Program-made: the position numbers and the translations under genes
The notes under the pieces: generated by a model
The model's database searches: none
What the model was told of the DNA's origin: nothing
Seen by the model: only the letters and a program-made list of their open reading frames with translations
Shown here: positions 13,954-21,149 of the stretch, piece after piece
How positions within the stretch are numbered: position 1 is the stretch's first letter
Layout: every line of letters begins with the position of its first letter
NCBI GenBank assembly: GCA_900544425.1
Contig: UQUX01000018.1
Location: forward strand, 1 to 22,584
Origin: an uncultured Collinsella sp.
Lineage (GTDB): Bacteria > Actinomycetota > Coriobacteriia > Coriobacteriales > Coriobacteriaceae
Direction of reading: 5' to 3'
Length of the DNA stretch: 22,584 nucleotides

Positions 13954-14134
13954 TAGCGCATCGAGCGCGACGATGCACCCCGCAACGCACGGCTGTGCAG
14001 AAAAAGCTTGCGAGCGGAGGTTGCAGGAGCGCCACTGGGCACGGTGAGTTCATGGAACACAGGGGCACCATAATTAGATGCCAATGACGTGGTAGAACTG
14101 TGCTCGATATGCATCCGCAAAAGAAAGAGGCACC

Positions 14135-14776
14135 ATGGTCTCGCGGGTTCTCTACCGACCGTTTGATACCGAAGACTTCGACGCCATCGCGCTGATTCTG
14201 CAGCAACTTTGGCATAACAATTCGGATAACGATGAGTACAACCGCCTTGAAGCCGCATGCGACCTCGCCTATTGCCTTTCGTCATCGACGTTTTCGCAGG
14301 TTGCCGTAATCGACGGTCAGGCACGCGGCATTGCGCTTGCACGCGCAGGACAGAGCTCCGGCGTCACTATCAACGAACATTGGATGGATACTGAGCGTGC
14401 ACTGCTGTCGCAAATGCGCGAGCTGGAGCCCGATGCCTGCGCCGAATATCTCTCGTTTGTGCGCGCAACCATCCGAACCAACAACCGCCTGCTCGAATGT
14501 AGCCCGCTGCCGCACGACAACGAGGTCACGCTGCTCGCCGTGGATCGCGACGTCCACGGCCTGGGCGTTGGCACGGTGCTGCTCGACGCCGCCATCTCGC
14601 ATCTGTCCTCGTGCGGGGCGACGAGGGCGCACCTGTACACCGATTCCAACTGCTCGTGGAAGTTCTACGAGCTGCACGGCTTTAAGCGCACCGCCACGCA
14701 CCGCGCCAACCGCGAGGAACGCCGCCACGCTATGCCGCGCGAAAGCTTCCTCTACGAGCTGGACCTAACCGTCTAG
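14135..14776 (+). CDS. GNAT-family N-acetyltransferase
   Basis: A 213-residue acetyltransferase using acetyl-CoA. The core is in the C-terminal half: strand LLAVDRDVHGLGVGTVLLDA (about 131-150) carries the R/Q-x-x-G-x-G/A pyrophosphate-binding loop (HGLGVG), followed by the helix to HLSSCGA, the strand AHLYTDSNCS and the signature FYELHGFKRTATHR. The N-terminal 120 residues are divergent and probably determine the substrate, which is not deducible. The ATG at 14135 has AAAGAGG six bases upstream. It is monocistronic, divergent from purH, and followed by a REP-like repeat and the terminator of the convergent gene. Confidence 0.88.
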   Translation: MVSRVLYRPFDTEDFDAIALILQQLWHNNSDNDEYNRLEAACDLAYCLSSSTFSQVAVIDGQARGIALARAGQSSGVTINEHWMDTERALLSQMRELEPDACAEYLSFVRATIRTNNRLLECSPLPHDNEVTLLAVDRDVHGLGVGTVLLDAAISHLSSCGATRAHLYTDSNCSWKFYELHGFKRTATHRANREERRHAMPRESFLYELDLTV

Positions 14777-14792
14777 GCCCAGCAGCCATACC

Positions 14793-14839
14793 TAGTCATT
14801 TAGGGATGTTCCCAGTGATTAGTCGTTGGGGACAGCCTT
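14793..14839 (+). repeat. REP-like GGGGAC repeat, copy A
   Basis: A 47-base unit made of two half-units, each TAGTCATT (or TAGTCGTT) followed by GGGAT or GGGGACA. It aligns to 16981-17027 at about 80 percent identity with one compensating gap. It lies between the acetyltransferase stop and the shared terminator. Together the two copies flank the DUF2207 gene as direct repeats. Confidence 0.75.
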
Positions 14840-14853
14840 CGTAGGTAGCGCAT

Positions 14854-14904
14854 AAAAATGGGATGGATCCGTCGGCAGTCGCCGGAGAAGATCCATCCCA
14901 AAAA
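14854..14904 (-). terminator. Terminator of the DUF2207 gene
   Basis: On the minus strand GGGATGGATC and GATCCATCCC form a perfect 10-bp stem with an inner CCG/CGG pairing in the 20-base loop, followed by ATTTTTATG. It starts 11 bases after the stop codon. The plus strand lacks a T-run, so it mainly serves the minus-strand gene. Confidence 0.8.
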
Positions 14905-14914
14905 TCAGAACTCG

Positions 14915-16858
14915 CTAGAACGTTCCGCCGCCGCCTCCGCCGACGCCGCCGCCTCCGCCGCCCGAGAAGCCACCGCCTCCGCCGCCGCTCGAGCTGTCGG
15001 AGCTCGACGCCAGCTCACGGATGCTCTCGTGATACACGTCATCGAACGAATCGAGCGGAGACTCGTTGCCGTAGTGATGGTAGTACCACCAGTAGCAGGG
15101 GTAATTGTCGTAGAAACCGTCGGCCTCGCGCACCTCGGGAGGAACAGCCTCGGCAAGCTGACGCAGGACTTCCTTCGAAACGCCCAGCGCCGCGCCCATC
15201 ACCAGCAGCTTGTTCCACAGTACCAGATCGCCGGGGACGGCTTCCTTTAGGCGCGTGAAGTCCTCGAGCCAATGCTTAAGCGCCTTGCAGCGAGCCGCCA
15301 CCTCGGCGCCCTCCGGCGTAAAGCGGCGGAACGTAAGTCCCACGCCAATACCCACCAGCACAATCGGCGCCGAGATAACCGCGGCGATAATGTTCACCTG
15401 CGCGCCGTCAGTAAAGAAAATGGATCCCACGGGAACAAAGGCGATCAGAATACCAAGAACCAGGCAAAACACCATTGCAACGATGCCGTCCGAGGCAACG
15501 TACTCGCTATCGGCCAGCTTGCCCTTAACGGTGTTCTGATAGTCCTCGAGCTTGTCCCCCACGGGCGTAGCGTGCTGTTTAACGTAGTGCTGCAGCTCGT
15601 CAAACGTGCGCGAGCGATCGCCGTTCTCGTCGGGCTTAGCACCGGCAAAGAAAACCTTGAGCACCATGTGGTCAATGCCCTTGGCCGACTTCCAGCCCGC
15701 ATCACTCACCGTCACGCGATATGTCTGCTCTTCTTTTTCACGCCCCAACAGACCCTTCTTGGCCTTGGTCACGGTCGCCTGCTCCAGCTTGATCACACGG
15801 TCGTCGGTGAGCTTCATGAGCGTGGCGATATATGCCTGATCGGGTACCTCGTTCCAGCTCATGAGGGCCGAAAGCACGGCGGGATGGTCGGCCGAAGGCA
15901 CATCGCGGAAATATTCGTCCTGGAAAAGCGGCTTGGGCTTGCGGCGGCGCAGCTTGAGCACAACGATTGTGCCGGTAAAGGCCACCGCTGCGACAACACT
16001 TAACACGGCAAGCGCATTGGAAATCACGCGAGCGTGAGCGCGGCGGGCGTTAGCTTCGTCGGCCCACGCCTTCTCTTCGCTCAGGATCGTTGACATGCGC
16101 TCCTCGCTTGAAGCGGAAAGCCATGGCACCCAGTCGCGGGGGAAGGCGATGCGCGCCTCGGCGAATTCGCCCTGATGCACGCAGGGAATGGTATAGGTGA
16201 CCATGGGTTCGTCCGCATCGAGCGACACGTCGCCCGTCAGCGGGCCGTGGCCCCATGCGCGGAAGTTATCGCCCTTGACGGCCGCCGTCCCGGCAGCAGC
16301 ATTTGCGAAGTACACTTCCATCTCGACGTCATCGGAATCCGCGGACCAGCCATCGCCCACGAACTTCCAGTAGAGCTCGGCGGTATCGGCCCAGTTCATG
16401 ACCGCACCGGTCATGGTGTAGCTCACGTAATAGATCGCGCTATCGCCGCTCTCGTGGGGGCTGAAAACCTTGATCTTTACGCCGCCGTCGGACTGCTCGA
16501 CCGTGTAGACGCCAGAGTCACCCTTGTTCGCGCTATCGACTTTGTTGAACGCGGTGTCCTCTTCCTCGACGCTCAGCACGTCGACGCCCGCCGCGCCGCC
16601 CTGCTGGTTGGTGCCCGTATTGATCTCCCAATACACGCCGTTGATGTCGTCGTCGAAATCAAACTGACGTCCCTCGACAACGGTCAGCGATCCATCGGCC
16701 TCGACCGTGGCACCGATATAGGTTTGGGTCATGGAATAGCCGTCGGCGTGCGCGGCGGCGGGCAGTAGCAGCAATGCAAGCGCGACGAGTGCGCAGACGG
16801 AAGCAAATCGCGCGAATAGGCGACGCTGCCGACAGGTCTTGGCAACGGGGGCGTTCAT
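14915..16858 (-). CDS. DUF2207-family membrane protein with Gly-rich C-terminus
   Basis: A 647-residue exported/membrane protein of unknown function. Residues 1-38 are a signal peptide (Arg-rich start, hydrophobic VCALVALALLLLPAA, cleavage after AHA). The extracytoplasmic domain (about 39-275) contains GVYWEIN and ELYWKFVGDGW, hallmarks of DUF2207. One transmembrane helix lies at about 281-302, followed by a basic stop-transfer. A cytoplasmic region follows, then two further helices near 460-510 and an aromatic YWWYYHHYG. The tail is a low-complexity run of Ser then Gly (about 620-647). The ATG at 16858 has AAAGGA seven bases upstream; the frame opens 60 bases earlier without a ribosome site. 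Monocistronic, bracketed by REP-like repeats. Such proteins often sit near cell-envelope genes, but their activity is not known. Confidence 0.9.
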   Translation of the reverse strand: MNAPVAKTCRQRRLFARFASVCALVALALLLLPAAAHADGYSMTQTYIGATVEADGSLTVVEGRQFDFDDDINGVYWEINTGTNQQGGAAGVDVLSVEEEDTAFNKVDSANKGDSGVYTVEQSDGGVKIKVFSPHESGDSAIYYVSYTMTGAVMNWADTAELYWKFVGDGWSADSDDVEMEVYFANAAAGTAAVKGDNFRAWGHGPLTGDVSLDADEPMVTYTIPCVHQGEFAEARIAFPRDWVPWLSASSEERMSTILSEEKAWADEANARRAHARVISNALAVLSVVAAVAFTGTIVVLKLRRRKPKPLFQDEYFRDVPSADHPAVLSALMSWNEVPDQAYIATLMKLTDDRVIKLEQATVTKAKKGLLGREKEEQTYRVTVSDAGWKSAKGIDHMVLKVFFAGAKPDENGDRSRTFDELQHYVKQHATPVGDKLEDYQNTVKGKLADSEYVASDGIVAMVFCLVLGILIAFVPVGSIFFTDGAQVNIIAAVISAPIVLVGIGVGLTFRRFTPEGAEVAARCKALKHWLEDFTRLKEAVPGDLVLWNKLLVMGAALGVSKEVLRQLAEAVPPEVREADGFYDNYPCYWWYYHHYGNESPLDSFDDVYHESIRELASSSDSSSGGGGGGFSGGGGGGVGGGGGGTF

Positions 16859-16980
16859 AGGCACATCCTTTGTCTGTGATACCAACAGCGCCATTGTCCC
16901 ACGTTTACGGGCACACACGACGAATATCTAGGCGACCGGAGCGTCAAACGGGATGAAAGTCACACCCGCACCCCGGCAGC

Positions 16981-17027
16981 TAGTCATTGGGGACGTTCTT
17001 AAATGACTAGTCATTAGGGACACCCTT
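16981..17027 (+). repeat. REP-like GGGGAC repeat, copy B
   Basis: Two tandem half-units, TAGTCATTGGGGACGTTC and TAGTCATTAGGGACACCC, separated by TTAAATGAC. Same orientation as copy A at 14793-14839. GGGGACA-type palindromic repeats in other bacteria are spread by REP-associated Y1 tyrosine transposases; no such gene is in the window. Confidence 0.75.
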
Positions 17028-17201
17028 GGCATGGCCCGCGCCAGCAATAGATACCACTTCACAGCTCTGTCACAGGTGTAGCGGCTTTGTGTGGGCGCGG
17101 CATGCACTGATTGAGCCGCCAGCCGAGGGGCATAAAGCAGTTGAGCGAAAACGGTTTGCCCCTTTGCCGTTCGCTTGAGGATCATGTCCCCCTTTTCCGC
17201 G

Positions 17202-17237
17202 GAACCCCCGGCAGTTGCGAAGAGCTGCCGGGGGTTC
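17202..17237. terminator. Strong GC hairpin, terminator-like without T-run
   Basis: GAACCCCCGGCAG and CTGCCGGGGGTTC form a perfect 13-bp stem around a 10-base loop. Neither strand has a T-run after it. It lies 137 bases before gluQ with no gene just upstream on the plus strand. It could be a Rho-independent stop with a poor tail, an insulator, or the remnant of a lost gene's 3' end. Confidence 0.5.
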
Positions 17238-17361
17238 TGTCGTCAAAGGTACCGAGTTGATGGACAGGAATCAAAGCACCGAGTCCGCGGCCCGCCATAC
17301 GCAATGCGAGGCCTCGACAACTTGCGAACCACCGTGACGCCTCCCCATCGCGCCCCCGCGC

Positions 17362-17367
17362 TATACT
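17362..17367 (+). promoter_or_regulatory. -10 box of gluQ, placed for a leaderless transcript
   Basis: TATACT ends seven bases before the gluQ ATG, so transcription should begin at or next to the A of the start codon. No ribosome binding site lies between. The -35 region is GC-rich and poorly matched. Confidence 0.65.
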
Positions 17368-17374
17368 CGTCCGC

Positions 17375-18385
17375 ATGGATATCAACGCACGCAACATAGC
17401 AACGCCCGCCGCGGACGCGCCCACGGCACAGCCCGCCTCCGTTCCCGCGCCCGTCGTGGGTCGCTTTGCTCCGTCGCCTTCGGGCCGCATGCACCTGGGC
17501 AACGTGTTCAGCTGCCTGTGCGCGTGGCTTTCGGCCCGCAGCCAAGGCGGCAGCATTGTGTTGCGCATCGAGGACCTAGACGATCGCTGTAAGCGCCCGG
17601 AACTTGCCGCCCAACTCATCGACGACCTAGCCTGGCTGGGGCTGGAGTGGGACGAAGGCCCCTACTACCAGCACGATCGCCTAGACCTGTACGAGAGCGC
17701 CTTGCGCCAGCTGCAAGACGCCGGCCTCACCTACCCCTGCTTTTGCACGCGCGCCGAGCTCCACACCGCAAGCGCGCCGCATGCCAGCGACGGCACGCCC
17801 ATCTACCGCGGTGCCTGCCGAGGCCTTTCGGCCGAAGAGGTCGCCCGCCGCAGTGCCCTGCGCGCTCCGGCCACGCGCCTGCGCGTGCCCGCCGTCGACG
17901 ACCTCGCAGACGATGTGGTCGAATTCGTGGACCGCACGTACGGGGCCCAATGCGAGGCACTCGCCACCGAGTGCGGCGACTTTTTGGTGCGCCGCAGCGA
18001 CGGCGTGTTTGCCTATCAACTGGCCGTGGTGGTCGATGACGCCGCCATGGGTGTTACCGAGATCGTACGCGGATGCGACCTGCTTGGCTCCACGCCGCGT
18101 CAAATCTATCTGCAGCATCTGCTGGGACTTCTCACGCCGCGCTACGCGCACATTCCGCTGCTCATGTCGCCGGACGGCCGCCGCCTTTCCAAGCGCGACC
18201 GCGATCTGGACCTGGGCGAACTCCGCACCCGCTTTGGCAAACCCGAGGCACTGCTGGGCTGGCTCGCCGGACAAACAGGCATCGCGCCGGACACCACGCC
18301 GCGTACCGCCGAGCAGCTGGTCGAGCACTTTAGCTGGGACGTCATCCGCGCGCACCGGGAGAACATCACCATAACGGCCGAGTAG
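17375..18385 (+). CDS. gluQ: Glutamyl-Q tRNA(Asp) synthetase
   Basis: A 336-residue truncated glutamyl-tRNA synthetase paralogue that attaches glutamate to the queuosine base of tRNA(Asp). It has only the catalytic domain: GRFAPSPSGRMHLGN (29-43) carries the HIGH-type signature, LRIEDLDDR follows, and RRLSKRD (about 270) is the KMSKS equivalent. The zinc-binding pattern YPCFC...IYRGAC typical of GluQ is present, and no anticodon-binding domain follows, which separates it from GltX. An N-terminal Ala/Pro extension of about 28 residues is unusual. The ATG at 17375 lies seven bases after TATACT, so translation is probably leaderless. Its 3' end is 15 bases from the convergent phosphoesterase gene with no terminator hairpin visible between them. 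Confidence 0.93.
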   Translation: MDINARNIATPAADAPTAQPASVPAPVVGRFAPSPSGRMHLGNVFSCLCAWLSARSQGGSIVLRIEDLDDRCKRPELAAQLIDDLAWLGLEWDEGPYYQHDRLDLYESALRQLQDAGLTYPCFCTRAELHTASAPHASDGTPIYRGACRGLSAEEVARRSALRAPATRLRVPAVDDLADDVVEFVDRTYGAQCEALATECGDFLVRRSDGVFAYQLAVVVDDAAMGVTEIVRGCDLLGSTPRQIYLQHLLGLLTPRYAHIPLLMSPDGRRLSKRDRDLDLGELRTRFGKPEALLGWLAGQTGIAPDTTPRTAEQLVEHFSWDVIRAHRENITITAE

Positions 18386-18400
18386 CCAGCCACCCCGCCC

Positions 18401-19126
18401 CTACGCAACATCCCAAGGCTGGAGTTCGTCACCCAGGCGAACGATGCAGTCGTAGAGCACGGTGTGGCGTTCGGCCGGGTTGGCATCCCGATGAAAATGC
18501 CCGTAGTACCAGCGCTTGTAATCCAAGCAGTCTTCCAGCTCATCGAAAAACGCCGTAAGCCGATCAACGGCGGGGTAATTCCAGCCGGGCGCCGGATAGA
18601 GCGTGGGCGAAAGCATGCGCGTGGAGCAGGTGTGGGTGATCACGTAGTCGACCTTCCAGCCCACGCTGTCGAGCTTTGCCCGCGCCTCCTCAAAGTTGCG
18701 CTCGTCCGGCAGCTCCTGTGGCCACCAGCTGGAATAGGGAATGCGGTATTCCTTATCCACGCTCGTGGCGCCGCCCATGGTAAAGATCGTTGAGCCGTCG
18801 AGTTCAAAAACCTCACCGCGCGTCAGGCGCCGTATGGGAGAGGTATCCGACAGGCGCTGCGTCAGCCCACCGTGCCACAACTCCATGGGGCGCTCCGCCC
18901 AGTGATCGAAACGCTCGTGATTGCCGTCGACGAACAGCACGGTATAGGGACGCGATTCCAGCCAGGCGATATCGGCACATTCCTCGGCAGAGAAATCCCA
19001 CGGAAAGCCAAAGTCGCCCGCGACAATCAGATAGTCGTCGCTCGTCAGGCTATCCCCAAGGTCCCAATCGCGCAGCTTTTGCATGTCGAGGCCGCCATGA
19101 ATATCACCCGTCACATAGACCGTCAT
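18401..19126 (-). CDS. Calcineurin-like metallophosphoesterase
   Basis: A 241-residue cytoplasmic phosphoesterase with the full dinuclear metal site: VTGDIHGG near the N-terminus (Asp and His), VAGDFGFPWD, DGNHERFDHW (Asn-His), ITHTCSTRML (His) and WYYGHFHRD (GHxH). The family includes protein, nucleotide and phospholipid phosphatases, and the substrate here is unknown. The ATG at 19126 places GGTGA four bases upstream and starts just before the first metal motif, as is usual. A frame to 19174 adds 16 residues without family character. Apparently a single gene, convergent with gluQ. Confidence 0.9.
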   Translation of the reverse strand: MTVYVTGDIHGGLDMQKLRDWDLGDSLTSDDYLIVAGDFGFPWDFSAEECADIAWLESRPYTVLFVDGNHERFDHWAERPMELWHGGLTQRLSDTSPIRRLTRGEVFELDGSTIFTMGGATSVDKEYRIPYSSWWPQELPDERNFEEARAKLDSVGWKVDYVITHTCSTRMLSPTLYPAPGWNYPAVDRLTAFFDELEDCLDYKRWYYGHFHRDANPAERHTVLYDCIVRLGDELQPWDVA

Positions 19127-19210
19127 CGGATCACCACTCCCCTGTAAGTCGCTAGCCACATTCTGCACGATCACTAAGCCAACCGTTCCAGCCCTTCCAT
19201 CCCTTAGGGC

Positions 19211-19450
19211 TTACCCCTCGTTCTTCCATCCAAACGGGTCGAGTACCCAAAAAACCAGATCGAGCACGCCACCGGTCATCATGGCGCCGGCAAGGGCCAT
19301 GCAAACGTGCAGAGAGCTGGCGCTTCGAAGCATGTCGAACGGCCCCAGAACAGCCAGCAGCGCGACCGCTGCGCCGGCTACGCACAGCGCGAGGCACGGC
19401 CCCGCGTCCTTTACGCACTTCTTTGCGAGATGCTTTGCGTTGTCACTCAT
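19211..19450 (-). CDS. Small two-helix membrane protein, unknown function
   Basis: A 79-residue protein with a short Lys-rich N-terminus (HLAKKCVKDAG) and two hydrophobic segments at about 18-38 and 45-72, the second ending LDLVFWVLDPFGWKNEG. Hydrophobic pattern, AAGGAG ten bases before the ATG at 19450 and GC-rich third positions support coding. The open frame extends to 19600, but the additional 50 residues have no ribosome site and no membrane character. I do not recognise the family. It lies 85 bases upstream of the phosphoesterase gene on the same strand and may be co-transcribed with it. Confidence 0.65.
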   Translation of the reverse strand: MSDNAKHLAKKCVKDAGPCLALCVAGAAVALLAVLGPFDMLRSASSLHVCMALAGAMMTGGVLDLVFWVLDPFGWKNEG

Positions 19451-19808
19451 CGGTATCGAACTCCTTAGAGGGTCGTTGTTCAGATACATGCCGCCGCGAC
19501 AGAACGGATCGGCAGGGTAAGTGTCACATGCTGTGCGGACATCAATGGAGAAACCGCCTGCTCGACCAACCTTTGACGCCGTTTTGCACCGGCACCACAT
19601 CCCCCGCTATCGAGGTCTAATACTTTTCCCACCGCTACCCAAAAACTCATCCAACGTTAATCTTGGCTCAAGAATCGCTTAATCTATAACCTGCACTATA
19701 GAGTTCGACCAAGGGCGGGGCGGCGCCGCGCAACGCAGGCCGCCGAACGCAACGCTCGCGCCCGGGCAGATCGCCCGGCGTCGCGCCCATCGAACGAAAG
19801 GACAGGTC
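19451..19808. other. Intergenic region, 358 bases
   Basis: Divergent space between the small membrane protein gene and the DUF4342 operon. It contains the promoter at 19663-19690 and an untranslated leader of about 110 bases, GC-rich and with GCCCGGGC/GCCCGGCG-type pairing potential. The part from 19500 to 19650 has no recognisable feature. Confidence 0.55.
19663..19690 (+). promoter_or_regulatory. Promoter of the DUF4342-two-component operon
   Basis: TTGGCT (19663-19668), a 16-base spacer and TATAAC (19685-19690), about 120 bases before the first start codon. It lies in an AT-rich island within GC-rich sequence, and no better candidate is visible. Confidence 0.55.
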
Positions 19809-20351
19809 ATGGACGACCTCGAAAAAGTTGAAACCATCCGCACCAAGTGCAACGTAAGCTACACCGATGCCAAAGCCGCGCTCGACGCCGCCGACGGCAA
19901 CGTTTTGGACGCCATCATTTGGCTCGAGTCGCAAGGCAAGACCCAGACCACGTCGGCGCACGCCGCCACCGAGTCCGCGCCGGTCGACGAACCCTCGGCC
20001 GAGATGGTCGCCGCGCAGGCCGCCTACGAGAAGTCGAGCGAAAAGACCGACTTCTCCAAGAAGATGGACAGCGTATGGGAGTACCTCAAAAAGCTCTTCC
20101 GCCTGAGCCTGGACACCAAGTTTATCGCCACGCGCCGCGATGCAATCATCCTCAACATCCCCATCCTGATCCCCATCATCGCCCTGTTTGCCTGGGGCGC
20201 CACGATATGGCTGATGCTGATCGGCCTGTTCTTTGGCATGCGTTACCGCATCGATAGCGACGGCGACGTGCCCGGCAGCATCAACAACCTTATGGATCAC
20301 GCCGCCGACGCCGCGGACGACATCAAGCAAAATCTGAACGACGACAAGTAA
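19809..20351 (+). CDS. UBA-like / DUF4342 membrane protein
   Basis: A 180-residue protein. Residues 4-43 (VETIRTKCNVSYTDAKAAL and NVLDAIIWLESQGK) form a three-helix UBA/TS-N-like domain, the hallmark of DUF4342 proteins. An Ala/Glu-rich linker follows (44-75), then an amphipathic SVWEYLKKLFRLSLDTKFIA, a hydrophobic segment NIPILIPIIALFAWGATIWL extended to about residue 137, and an acidic C-terminal tail. The ATG at 19809 follows AAAGGACAGGTC. It is 18 bases upstream of a response regulator gene on the same strand and so is likely the first gene of the operon. The function of the family is unknown. The linkage suggests a role in, or regulation by, the two-component pathway. Confidence 0.85.
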   Translation: MDDLEKVETIRTKCNVSYTDAKAALDAADGNVLDAIIWLESQGKTQTTSAHAATESAPVDEPSAEMVAAQAAYEKSSEKTDFSKKMDSVWEYLKKLFRLSLDTKFIATRRDAIILNIPILIPIIALFAWGATIWLMLIGLFFGMRYRIDSDGDVPGSINNLMDHAADAADDIKQNLNDDK

Positions 20352-20369
20352 TCGCAAACGGGGGCACGC

Positions 20370-21149
20370 ATGGCACGGATCCTGATCGTAGAGGACGAGG
20401 AGAAAATCGCCCGCTTTGTGACGCTCGAGCTGGAGCACGAGGGCTACCAGGTGGAACACGCCGCCGATGGCCGCACCGCCGTGGACCTGGCGCTGGAGCG
20501 CAACTACGATCTTATTCTGCTCGATGTGCTGTTGCCGCAGCTCAACGGCATGGAGGTCCTGCGGCGCGTCCGCAAGCACAAGGATGTGCCGGTGATAATG
20601 GTCACCGCGCGCGATGCCGTGATGGACAAGGTGGCCGGGCTCGATGCCGGCGCCGACGATTACCTGACCAAGCCGTTTGCGATTGAGGAGCTGTTCGCAC
20701 GGATCCGCGTGGCGTTGAAGCGCTCGGAGGCCGTGCGGGCGGCTTCGGGCGTTGGCGGCATCGGGACGGGCGCGGCAGGCGGCACGGGTGTCGGCGCCAC
20801 TGCGATGCCCCCGGTCAGTGACTCGACCCAGGTTTCCGCCTCGCTCTCCCCCGCCGCGCTCACCGTGGGTTCGGTCGCGCTCGATCCCGACCGCCGCGAA
20901 GTCACGGTCGGCGGCTCGCCCATCGTGCTGACCGCCCGCGAGTTCGACGTCCTCGCCCTGCTTATGGCACATGCCGGCACCGTGCTCACGCGCGAGCGCA
21001 TTGCGCACGAGGCGCTGGGCTACGAATACGTGGGCGACACCAACAACGTCGACGTGCACATCGCGCACCTGCGCGCCAAGGTCGAGGACGCCGGCGGTGC
21101 CCGCATCATCCAGACCGTGCGCGGGGTGGGCTATGTCTGCCGCACGTAA
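20370..21149 (+). CDS. OmpR-family response regulator with long linker
   Basis: A 259-residue DNA-binding response regulator. Receiver: EDEE (8-11), phosphoacceptor Asp52 in LLDVLLP, Thr79 in MVTARD, Lys101 in LTKPFA. Winged helix: VLTAREFDVLALLM, DTNNVDVHIAHLR and IIQTVRGVGYVCRT. The linker between the domains (about 121-160) is some 35 residues longer than usual and is a Gly/Ala/Thr-rich stretch, with no sign of another domain. The start at 20370 has only a G-rich GGGGGCAC upstream. It overlaps the kinase gene by 17 bases and follows the DUF4342 gene by 18. Confidence 0.92.
   Translation: MARILIVEDEEKIARFVTLELEHEGYQVEHAADGRTAVDLALERNYDLILLDVLLPQLNGMEVLRRVRKHKDVPVIMVTARDAVMDKVAGLDAGADDYLTKPFAIEELFARIRVALKRSEAVRAASGVGGIGTGAAGGTGVGATAMPPVSDSTQVSASLSPAALTVGSVALDPDRREVTVGGSPIVLTAREFDVLALLMAHAGTVLTRERIAHEALGYEYVGDTNNVDVHIAHLRAKVEDAGGARIIQTVRGVGYVCRT

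Larger units (their letters stand above)
16859..17374. other. Intergenic region, 516 bases
   Basis: Divergent space between the DUF2207 gene and gluQ. It holds REP-like copy B (16981-17027), a strong hairpin (17202-17237) and the gluQ -10 box (17362-17367). The rest (17028-17201 and 17238-17360) shows no tRNA, riboswitch or convincing reading frame that I can recognise. A minus-strand frame at 16928-17185 runs through the repeat and looks spurious. Confidence 0.6.

Noticed and set aside
16928..17185. An 85-codon minus-strand frame between the DUF2207 gene and gluQ
   Set aside because: It translates straight through REP-like copy B (producing a repetitive Thr/Ser segment), has a poorly spaced ribosome site and no domain-like character.
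17175..17399. A plus-strand frame of 74 codons before gluQ
   Set aside because: It contains the 13-bp stem hairpin at 17202-17237, overlaps the gluQ promoter and start, and reads like translated non-coding sequence.
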